Shown here one piece after another: positions 7,089 through 14,091 of a DNA stretch of 39,627 nt. The notes beneath the pieces were generated by a model, which was given only the letters and a program-made list of their open reading frames with translations, was not told where the DNA came from and ran no database searches. Location of the stretch: contig JAFRIR010000081.1 in assembly GCA_017432685.1 (NCBI GenBank), forward strand, positions 1 through 39,627. Reading direction: 5' to 3'. This stretch comes from Flexilinea sp. (lineage in GTDB: Bacteria; Chloroflexota; Anaerolineae; Anaerolineales; Anaerolineaceae). Positions within the stretch are counted from its first letter, which is position 1. Each line of letters opens with the position of its first letter. Both the position numbers and the translations under genes were made by a program.

Positions 7089-8216
7089 ATGGAAAGCATT
7101 TTCAGTACGCAGGGACTGGCTGTCGGTTATAACAGGAATATCCTTCTTCAGGGCATCAATATCCGCCTGGAACGGGGTAAGATCCTGACACTGATCGGCC
7201 CGAACGGTGCCGGAAAATCAACGATCCTGAAAACCATCACACGGCAGCTGGAGCCAATCAGCGGAGTGGTCACCATCAGCGGAAAGCCTGTCAGCATGAT
7301 GCCGGGAAAGGAATTTGCCAAACGGACCGCTGTGGTCCTGACCGAACGGATCGCACCGGAGCTGATGACCTGCGCTGAGGTTGTCGCCATGGGCCGCTAT
7401 CCCTATACAGATATGTTCGGACGGCTTTCTGACCATGACAAATCTGTTGTCGTGAGCGCACTGGAGCAGGTACATGCACTGGACCTCGCGGAGCGGGAGT
7501 TCACCGCTCTGTCAGACGGACAGCGTCAGCGGATCATGCTGGCAAGAGCCATCTGCCAGGAACCGGAGATCATCGTGCTGGATGAGCCCACCGCCTGGCT
7601 TGATATCCGTTATAAAATAGAATTGCTGGATATTCTCAGGACCATGGCACGGAAAAAAGGAACGACCATCATCATGTCCCTTCATGAGATCGATCTGGCA
7701 ATGAAGGTATCCGATGACCTGCTGTGCCTCGACGGAGAAAAGATCACCGCATACGGCACACCGGAGGAGATCCTCTCATCAAAAGCAATTGAAAGTCTAT
7801 ATGCAATTCGTAACGGGTCATATAATCTGCTCTTCGGCAGCGTGGAGCTGCCAAAACCTGCGGGAGTTCCAACCGTTTTTGTTGTGGCCGGGAACGGGAA
7901 AGGAACGCCATTCTTCCGAACATTACAGAAACTTGGGATCCCCTTTGCGGCCGGGATCCTTATGGAGAATGACGTCGATTGTCAGACAGCGGAAATGCTT
8001 TCTGACCATGTGATCAAATCACCCTGCTTCGAACCGATTACGCCTGATATTATTGAAAAGGCTAAAGAAGCTCTGGCCGGCTGCCGGTATGTGCTGGACG
8101 CAGGCACACCTGCAGGCACATTGAACAAAGCAAACCGTGACCTGCTGCAGTATGCAGATCGGAAACATATTCCCGTCATCCGGGATCTGAAAGGGGTGCA
8201 CGCTGATGAAGAATGA
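7089..8216 (+). CDS. ABC importer ATPase with C-terminal extension
   Basis: ATP-binding subunit of the FecE/BtuD type. Walker A GPNGAGKST is at 37-45, the signature is LSDGQRQR at 141-148 (Asp in place of the usual first Gly), Walker B IIVLDEP at 161-167 and the switch His at 199. The normal ATPase ends near residue 250. A further domain of about 120 residues (252-375) follows, starting PTVFVVAGNGKGTPFFRTLQ and containing KLGIPFAAGILMENDVD; it looks like an alpha/beta Rossmann-type fold, with a Gly-rich turn after the first strand. I know ATPases of anaerobes with a similar tail but not its function. The stop overlaps the start of cbiA by 11 bp, so the two are probably translationally coupled. 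Confidence 0.88.
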   Translation: MESIFSTQGLAVGYNRNILLQGINIRLERGKILTLIGPNGAGKSTILKTITRQLEPISGVVTISGKPVSMMPGKEFAKRTAVVLTERIAPELMTCAEVVAMGRYPYTDMFGRLSDHDKSVVVSALEQVHALDLAEREFTALSDGQRQRIMLARAICQEPEIIVLDEPTAWLDIRYKIELLDILRTMARKKGTTIIMSLHEIDLAMKVSDDLLCLDGEKITAYGTPEEILSSKAIESLYAIRNGSYNLLFGSVELPKPAGVPTVFVVAGNGKGTPFFRTLQKLGIPFAAGILMENDVDCQTAEMLSDHVIKSPCFEPITPDIIEKAKEALAGCRYVLDAGTPAGTLNKANRDLLQYADRKHIPVIRDLKGVHADEE

Positions 8217-9570
8217 ACTTCCACGGTTCATGATCGCCGGAAGCGGAAGCGGCTGTGGAAAAACAACCGTCACCTGCGCGATCCTGAAAGCGCTCTCAAA
8301 CAGGGGTATGCACATCGGTGCCTTCAAATGCGGCCCCGATTATATCGATCCGATGTTTCACAGCCGCATCCTTCATGACCGGTCCACAAATCTCGATTCA
8401 TTCTTTTTTGATGAAAACACGCTCAGGGCATTATTGGTCAAAAACGCTGCGGGAAAAGATCTCAGTATCATCGAAGGCGTCATGGGATTCTATGACGGAC
8501 TGGGACTCACATCCGGAAAGGCATCATCCTGTGAGATCGCTCAAATCACACGGACACCGGTCATCCTTGTCCTGAATGCAAAAGGCACAGCGCTTTCGCT
8601 GCTGGCAGTAATTCAGGGCTTTCTGAACTTCAACCCGGAGAATATGATTTGCGGCGTTATTCTGAACCGCTGTAACGAAATGATTTATACAGCACTTGCC
8701 GCTGAGATCCGGAAACGGTTCGGAGATTCCGTTTTCCCTTACGGATATCTGCCCCCGATGCCGGATTGTTCCCTGGAAAGCCGCCATCTCGGTCTGGTCA
8801 CAACCGAGGAAGTAGTTGATCTGGATGAGAAAACGGAAAAGCTTGCTGTGCAGGCTGAGAAATCGATCGACCTGGATGGTCTGATCCGAACAGCTCAAAG
8901 AACAGAACCTATACAATCCGAGCCAATCGAAATAATGCATTTTCAGAAAAAAATAAGGATCGGAGCCGCACAGGACAAAGCGTTCTGCTTTTATTATCAT
9001 GATAATTTAGACCTTCTCCATGAAATGGGAGCAGAGATTATCCCTTTCAGTCCGCTTTCCTCACATAAGCTGCCTGAAAATATTCATGGACTTTATCTTG
9101 GGGGTGGATATCCGGAACTATATGCTGAATCCCTTTCCCTCAACACTTCCATGCGGGCCACTGTCCGGGAAGGGCTTATGAACGGCATGCCGTGTATCGC
9201 GGAATGCGGCGGCTTTATGTACCTGACGGAATCGATAGACGGATATCCTATGGTCGGTGTTTTACCCGGAAACTGTTATAATACCGGGAAACTGACCCGT
9301 TTCGGTTACGTCAAACTCAAAGCAAAGCAGGACAATATGCTCTGCGATAAAGGCACGGAGATCGCCGCTCACGAATTTCATTACTGGGACTGCGATGAAC
9401 CGGGGGCTGATTTCACTGCGGAAAAAGTATCGGGAAAGAAGTGGGACTGCATCCATGCCGAAGAAACACTTTATGCCGGATTTCCACATTTTCATTTCTA
9501 TGCCAATCCCGAGTTTGCGATCCGTTTTTACAAAGTCTGCCTGAAATACAAGGAGAAAGCACATGCCTGA
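8206..9570 (+). CDS. cbiA: Cobyrinate a,c-diamide synthase CbiA
   Basis: Glutamine- and ATP-dependent amidation of the a and c side chains of cobyrinate. The 454 residues show the two expected domains. The N-terminal P-loop synthetase has GSGSGCGKTT at 12-21 and the typical FKCGPDYIDPMFH at 40-52. The C-terminal class-I-like glutaminase has the nucleophile Cys334 in AECGGFMYL and His430 in PHFHFYA. Length and motifs are normal, so it should be active. It overlaps the ATPase upstream and cbiC downstream (8 bp), which indicates coupled translation. In the anaerobic pathway it acts after CbiC makes cobyrinic acid. Confidence 0.96.
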   Translation: MKNELPRFMIAGSGSGCGKTTVTCAILKALSNRGMHIGAFKCGPDYIDPMFHSRILHDRSTNLDSFFFDENTLRALLVKNAAGKDLSIIEGVMGFYDGLGLTSGKASSCEIAQITRTPVILVLNAKGTALSLLAVIQGFLNFNPENMICGVILNRCNEMIYTALAAEIRKRFGDSVFPYGYLPPMPDCSLESRHLGLVTTEEVVDLDEKTEKLAVQAEKSIDLDGLIRTAQRTEPIQSEPIEIMHFQKKIRIGAAQDKAFCFYYHDNLDLLHEMGAEIIPFSPLSSHKLPENIHGLYLGGGYPELYAESLSLNTSMRATVREGLMNGMPCIAECGGFMYLTESIDGYPMVGVLPGNCYNTGKLTRFGYVKLKAKQDNMLCDKGTEIAAHEFHYWDCDEPGADFTAEKVSGKKWDCIHAEETLYAGFPHFHFYANPEFAIRFYKVCLKYKEKAHA

Positions 9571-10192
9571 AATCGTCGCACCGATGGACATTGAAAAACG
9601 CAGCTTTGAGATCATCACAGAGCTCCTGGGAAACCGGGTTCTGGACCCGGAAAACGAAGCAGTCATCAAACGGGTGATCCACACCAGCGCCGATTTCGAT
9701 TACGCGGATACGCTGACGTTTTCCAAACACGCCGTTTCCAAGGGCATTGCCGCTTTGCAAACCGGCTGTGACATCGTCACTGATACACAGATGGCAAAGG
9801 CAGGAATCAACAAAAACATCCTCGGAAGCCTGGGGGGAGAAGTCCACTGCTTCATGTCAGACCCGGATGTGGCAGCAGAAGCAAAAGTGAGCGGCATCTC
9901 CCGTGCCATGGTCTCGATGGGGAAAGCGGCAAAACTGCCAAAGCAGTGCATTTATGCCATCGGAAACGCACCGACCGCCCTGTTCGCACTCAGGGATCTA
10001 CTGGATAAAGGTGTCCTGACAAACGCGGCACTGATCATTGCTGTACCGGTAGGGTTCGTCAACGTCGTGGAGAGCAAGGAATTGATCATAGAATCCGATA
10101 TTCCTTACATTGCAGCACGGGGACGCAAGGGCGGCAGTACCATCGCTGCAGCCATCTGCAACGCGATGATTTATCAAATTAAGAGGATGTAG
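9563..10192 (+). CDS. cbiC: Cobalt-precorrin-8 methylmutase CbiC
   Basis: Moves the methyl group from C11 to C12 of cobalt-precorrin-8 to give cobyrinic acid. The protein has 209 residues, the usual size. The active-site His is His40 in RVIHTSADFDY, and the conserved GKAAKLPKQCIYAIGNAPTALF and AVPVGFVNVVESKE segments follow. The last codons and the TAG stop lie inside the first units of a 7-bp repeat array, so the extreme C-terminus (KRM) may be repeat-derived. Start ATG 9563 overlaps cbiA with AGGAGAAAG upstream. Confidence 0.96.
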   Translation: MPEIVAPMDIEKRSFEIITELLGNRVLDPENEAVIKRVIHTSADFDYADTLTFSKHAVSKGIAALQTGCDIVTDTQMAKAGINKNILGSLGGEVHCFMSDPDVAAEAKVSGISRAMVSMGKAAKLPKQCIYAIGNAPTALFALRDLLDKGVLTNAALIIAVPVGFVNVVESKELIIESDIPYIAARGRKGGSTIAAAICNAMIYQIKRM

Positions 10193-10239
10193 GGAATAGG
10201 GAATAGTGGATAGTTGTTAGCAGCCAGGGATGAAAGACT
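10184..10239 (+). repeat. Degenerate 7-bp tandem repeat, array 3
   Basis: Seven in-phase units (10184-10232) plus one weaker unit begin six bases before the cbiC stop codon and run into the spacer before cbiD. Units are AGGATGT, AGGGAAT (twice), AGTGGAT, AGTTGTT, AGCAGCC and AGGGATG, so AG is held at positions 1-2 throughout. T at the end of one unit and AG of the next repeatedly make TAG. Confidence 0.75.
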
Positions 10240-10300
10240 GGAATGAACAATAATCGAAGAATTTACAGAGACGGAAAGCGCTGCATTGGGAAGTGAACAT

Positions 10301-11440
10301 ATGAATGTCGAACCATATATCACAAAGGACGGGAAGCAGCTGAGGCTCGGGTACACGACCGGGTCGTGTGCCGCCGCCGCTGCAAAAGCTGCCGCCTGGA
10401 TGCTGCTGAGCGGAAACCTGCGAGAATCCATATCGCTGCAGACCCCCAAAGGGATCCGACTGGAGCTTCCGGTACTGGAAATATTCCGGGCAACAGACCG
10501 TGTCTCCTGTGCCATCCGAAAGGACAGCGGAGACGACCCGGACATCACGGACGGGGCTTTGATTTTTGCATCCGTTTCCCGCCATTCAGAGCCGGGAATC
10601 ATCATAGACGGGGAAAAGGGCGTCGGCCGAGTCACAAAACCCGGATTGGATCAGCCGGTGGGAGCAGCTGCCATTAACTCCGTTCCCCGGCATATGATCC
10701 GGGAGAACCTGGAAGAAGTCTGCGAAACGTTTGACTATCGGGATGGGCTCTCGGTCATCATCTCTGTTCCTGAGGGAGAGAAACTGGCGGAGAAGACATT
10801 CAACCCCAGGCTCGGGATCATTGGCGGCATCTCCATCCTCGGGACCAGCGGTATTGTCGAACCCATGAGCGATCAGGCGCTCATCGACACCATCCGACTG
10901 GAGCTGAAGCAGCGCAGGATTAACGGAGCGGATACCATTTTGCTTACCCCGGGAAACTATGGGATGGATTTTCTGACAGGCGAACTCGGTATCGATCCGA
11001 ACTTGCCGGTAATGACCTCAAATTTCATCGGTGACGCACTGGATGCATGCAAAGAATTTGGATTCCGAAATGCACTGCTGGTCGGGCACATCGGGAAACT
11101 GGTGAAAATTGCGGGCGGTATGCTGAACACCCATTCCCGTTACGGCGATTGCCGCATGGAGATCCTGGCTTCCTACGCCGGCGCCTGCGGACTGCATCCA
11201 AGCCTGATCAAAGAAATGCTTGGTTGTGTCACCTGTGATGAAGCGCTGCGGATTCTGAAGTCCTGCAATCTTGACAAAGCAGTCCTTTCCCTTTTATCCG
11301 ACCGCATCAGTTTCCACCTGAATCACAGGACCGCAGGGCAGCCAGAAGTGGAAAGTATAGTTTTTTCAAAAGTACACGGACTTTTGTGCGAGACACAGAA
11401 CGCGAAGTCTTTCCTGCACTTTTTGAGAGAGGAGAAGTGA
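10301..11440 (+). CDS. cbiD: Cobalt-precorrin-5B C1-methyltransferase CbiD
   Basis: SAM-dependent C1 methylation of cobalt-precorrin-5B in the anaerobic pathway. The family N-terminal signature GYTTGSCAAAAAKA lies at 17-30. Further on are GVGRVTKPGLDQPVGAAAIN, GIIGGISILGTSGIVEPMS and the HIGKLVKIAGGMLNTHSRYGDCR block, all typical CbiD. I chose ATG 10301 (GGGAAG 8 nt upstream, 379 residues); a TTG at 10286 in frame is the alternative. Its stop is shared with the start of cbiF (TGATG). Confidence 0.95.
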   Translation: MNVEPYITKDGKQLRLGYTTGSCAAAAAKAAAWMLLSGNLRESISLQTPKGIRLELPVLEIFRATDRVSCAIRKDSGDDPDITDGALIFASVSRHSEPGIIIDGEKGVGRVTKPGLDQPVGAAAINSVPRHMIRENLEEVCETFDYRDGLSVIISVPEGEKLAEKTFNPRLGIIGGISILGTSGIVEPMSDQALIDTIRLELKQRRINGADTILLTPGNYGMDFLTGELGIDPNLPVMTSNFIGDALDACKEFGFRNALLVGHIGKLVKIAGGMLNTHSRYGDCRMEILASYAGACGLHPSLIKEMLGCVTCDEALRILKSCNLDKAVLSLLSDRISFHLNHRTAGQPEVESIVFSKVHGLLCETQNAKSFLHFLREEK

Positions 11441-12198
11441 TGGTACATTTTGTCGGAGCGGGCAGCGGTGCAGCAGACCTTATCACCGTTCGTGGCGCCA
11501 GACTTTTAGGAGAAGCTGATGTGGTGATCTATGCCGGATCGCTGGTCAATCCCGATCTGTTATCCTACACGAAAGCTGACTGTGAGATCCACGACAGCTC
11601 CCGGATGACACTGGAAGAGGTATTAGCGATGATCAAACGAGCAGAGGGAGAAGGAAAAACCACCGTCCGTCTTCATACAGGCGATTCCTCGATCTATGGA
11701 GCCGTGAGGGAACAGTTTGACGCGTTAGATGACGCAGGGATCACATATGATATCTGCCCGGGTGTGAGCTCCTTCTGCGGAGCTGCAGCCTCACTGAAAA
11801 CCGAATACACCCTGCCGGGCGTCAGCCAGACCGTCATCATCACCCGGGCAGCCGGTAAGACACCGGTCCCGGAGCAGGAATCCATCCGCTCTCTCGCAGC
11901 CCATCAGGCAACCATGATCCTTTTTCTCAGTACCTCATTGAGTGAAAAGCTCCAGGCAGACCTGCTTTCCGGCGGATACGATGCCGAAACGCCCGCAGCA
12001 GTGGTATACAAAGCCACCTGGCCGGAGGAGAAGATCTTCCGCTGTACCGTCGGTAACCTGCATCAGACCATCAGAAAAAACGGTCTGACAAAGACTGCGC
12101 TGATCATCATCGGAAATTGTCTGGGCGATGACTATCTGCGTTCACTGCTCTATGATCCGGGATTCTCGACTGAATTCAGGGAAAGGGCCAGGGTATAG
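11440..12198 (+). CDS. cbiF: Cobalt-precorrin-4 C11-methyltransferase CbiF
   Basis: SAM-dependent methylation at C11 of cobalt-precorrin-4; member of the uroporphyrinogen-III-methyltransferase-like fold. The N-terminal GAGSGAADLIT, VIYAGSLV, the GDSSIYGA motif and CPGVSSFCGAAA are all characteristic of CbiF/CobM. At 252 residues it has normal length from ATG 11440, which has GAGGAGAAG just upstream and overlaps the cbiD stop by one base. The C-terminal codons (RARV) and TAG stop lie at the edge of the largest 7-bp repeat array. Confidence 0.95.
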   Translation: MVHFVGAGSGAADLITVRGARLLGEADVVIYAGSLVNPDLLSYTKADCEIHDSSRMTLEEVLAMIKRAEGEGKTTVRLHTGDSSIYGAVREQFDALDDAGITYDICPGVSSFCGAAASLKTEYTLPGVSQTVIITRAAGKTPVPEQESIRSLAAHQATMILFLSTSLSEKLQADLLSGGYDAETPAAVVYKATWPEEKIFRCTVGNLHQTIRKNGLTKTALIIIGNCLGDDYLRSLLYDPGFSTEFRERARV

Positions 12199-12336
12199 TG
12201 TATAGGGTATAGGTTATAGGGTATAGGGTGTAGGGTGTAGGGTGCAGAGTGTAAGATGCAGGGTGTAGGATATAGGATATAGGATGTAGGGTGTAGTGTG
12301 TAGGATGCAGGATGTAGGATATAGGATATAGGATGT
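12190..12336 (+). repeat. Degenerate 7-bp tandem repeat, array 4 (21 units)
   Basis: Exactly 21 seven-base units in unbroken phase (147 bp) fill the cbiF-cbiG spacer. Consensus is AGGRTRT; variants include AGGGTAT, AGGGTGT, AGGATAT, AGGATGT and AGTGTGT, with two AAG/AGA-type outliers. The cbiF stop codon TAG spans the first junction. A higher-order block (two AGGATAT units, then AGGATGT) appears twice. After the last unit, AGGGAG at 12337-12342 serves as ribosome-binding site for the GTG start of cbiG at 12350. Confidence 0.95.
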
Positions 12337-12349
12337 AGGGAGCTGATCG

Positions 12350-13366
12350 GTGAAAATTGCAATCTTTTGTTACAGTAAAAAAGCTAAAAGTTCCGCTGAA
12401 CGTATTGCTTTATGCTTTGGTCAGGACGAGATGCGGATGTTTTCCCCTGCCAGGTTGTCAGATGAACGTTTTCACATGATTCCCATGCCATCCATATCCT
12501 TTTACGGCGAACAATTTGATTGGGCGGATGCAATGATCTTCATCGGCGCCTGCGGAATAGCAGTTCGGGCGATCGCTCCTCACGTACGGAGCAAGGTCAC
12601 AGATCCCGCAGTGCTTTGCATCGACGAAATGGCACAATATGTGATTCCGATCCTTTCAGGACATATCGGGGGAGCCAACGATCTGACGAGGAAAATAGCT
12701 TCTGATCTCGGCGCTCTGCCTGTTATCACCACAGCCACAGACATCAACGGGCGTTTTTCCGTTGACAGCTGGGCTGTAGAAAACAGGTTTGTCATTGACA
12801 ACATGAGCCTTGCAAAAGAGGTATCTGCCACTATTCTGGAACATGACATTCCGTTCAGCAGTATGCTGGCAATCAGTACAGAGCTTCCTGACGGACTGGT
12901 CCGGAGTGATTCCGGAGAACTCGGGATCTTCATTGGCTGGGAGAAACGGGAACCATATGCTCACACTTTGCGGCTGATCCCGCCCGTCCTGCACCTCGGT
13001 ATTGGCTGCAAACGGGGAACCGCGGCAGAGACCATCCGGAAAGCGGTCAGCGAAATGTTGGAACGGTATAATATAGATAGCAGAGCGATCAGGTGCGCTG
13101 CGTCTATCGACCTGAAAGCAGATGAACCGGGGTTGAGGGAATATTTGCAAAACACCGGTCTCCGTTCGGAATTTTATTCTGCCGAGAGGCTGCAGGCTGT
13201 GCCAGGCGAATTCAGCCGATCGGACTTTGTGATGAAAGTCACCGGTGTCGACAACGTATGCGAACGTGCTGCCATGGTCGGAGCAGATCAATTGATCGTT
13301 CCAAAGACTGTGTTCAGCGGCGTCACACTTGCCCTTGCGGCAGAAACTAAAGAGGTGAGGTTTTGA
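12350..13366 (+). CDS. cbiG: Cobalt-precorrin-5A hydrolase CbiG
   Basis: Opens the delta-lactone of cobalt-precorrin-5A and releases acetaldehyde in the anaerobic pathway. The 338 residues show an N-terminal region (MKIAIFCYSKKAKS), the highly conserved middle FIGACGIAVRAIAPHVRSKVTDPAVLCIDE and VIPILSGHIGGANDLTRKIA, and the C-terminal CbiG domain starting LGIGCKRGTAAETI. The start is GTG at 12350, with AGGGAG upstream that directly continues the 7-bp repeat array. Its stop overlaps the start of cbiH by four bases. Confidence 0.95.
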   Translation: MKIAIFCYSKKAKSSAERIALCFGQDEMRMFSPARLSDERFHMIPMPSISFYGEQFDWADAMIFIGACGIAVRAIAPHVRSKVTDPAVLCIDEMAQYVIPILSGHIGGANDLTRKIASDLGALPVITTATDINGRFSVDSWAVENRFVIDNMSLAKEVSATILEHDIPFSSMLAISTELPDGLVRSDSGELGIFIGWEKREPYAHTLRLIPPVLHLGIGCKRGTAAETIRKAVSEMLERYNIDSRAIRCAASIDLKADEPGLREYLQNTGLRSEFYSAERLQAVPGEFSRSDFVMKVTGVDNVCERAAMVGADQLIVPKTVFSGVTLALAAETKEVRF

Positions 13367-14091
13367 GTAAACTGACCATCGCCGGTATCGGGCCGGGAAA
13401 TCGTGCGAATCTGACCATCGGTGCGGATAAAGCGCTGCGGGAGGCAGATGTCATCATCGGTTACACTGTCTATGTGGACCTTGTGAAAGAGGATTATCCC
13501 GGTAAGGAATTCGTCACAACCCCCATGACCAAAGAAGCAGATCGCTGCCGGCTGGCATTGGAGGAAGCCCGACAGGGAAAAAATACGGTATTGATCTGCT
13601 CCGGAGACAGCGGTATCTACGGGATGACTGCACTGGTTTATGAACTTTGCGAAGAAAATAACGCACCGGAGATCGAAGTGATCCCCGGCATCACCGCAGC
13701 ATGCAGCGGCAGTGCCCTGCTCGGAGCACCCCTCACGCATGACTTTGCCGTCATCAGTCTCAGTGACAGGCTGACACCTATGAAGACAATCATCAAACGG
13801 CTCGAATATGCCGCTCTGGCTGACCTTGTGATCGTGCTTTACAATCCCGCTTCCAAAAGCAGACCGGACCATCTGAAAAAAGCCTGCGATGTGCTGCTGC
13901 AGGCGCTTTCCCCGGAGCGTCCCTGCGGAATCGCCCGAGCCATCGGACGGGAGGGAGAAAGTTCGCAGATCCTGACGCTCGCCGAACTTCGGGAGGCAGA
14001 AGCGGACATGTTCTGCACAATCTTCATCGGGAACAGCATGACAAAGGTCATCAATGGGAAACTCGTCACGCCCAGAGGGTACCGTCTATGA
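13363..14091 (+). CDS. cbiH: Cobalt-precorrin-3 C17-methyltransferase CbiH
   Basis: SAM-dependent C17 methylation with ring contraction in the anaerobic route. The GIGPG motif at 8-12, the VIIGYTVYVDLV segment, GDSGIYGM, VIPGITAACSGSALLGAPLTHDFAVISLSD and LYNPASKSRPDHL are all typical of CbiH/CobJ. The length of 242 residues is normal for the stand-alone enzyme. Start is TTG 13363 with AGAGGTGAGG upstream; the stop overlaps the next start as ATGA. Confidence 0.96.
   Translation: MSKLTIAGIGPGNRANLTIGADKALREADVIIGYTVYVDLVKEDYPGKEFVTTPMTKEADRCRLALEEARQGKNTVLICSGDSGIYGMTALVYELCEENNAPEIEVIPGITAACSGSALLGAPLTHDFAVISLSDRLTPMKTIIKRLEYAALADLVIVLYNPASKSRPDHLKKACDVLLQALSPERPCGIARAIGREGESSQILTLAELREAEADMFCTIFIGNSMTKVINGKLVTPRGYRL

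Noticed and set aside
12190..12336. CRISPR array
   Set aside because: Units are 7 bp with no spacers and no cas genes nearby; it is a simple degenerate tandem repeat.
12150..12362. Minus-strand open frame with a repeated seven-residue pattern (ILHPxSY-like) over the cbiF-cbiG spacer
   Set aside because: It is the automatic translation of the 7-bp DNA repeat (three units give seven codons), lies antisense to cbiF and cbiG ends and shows no ribosome-binding site I could support.
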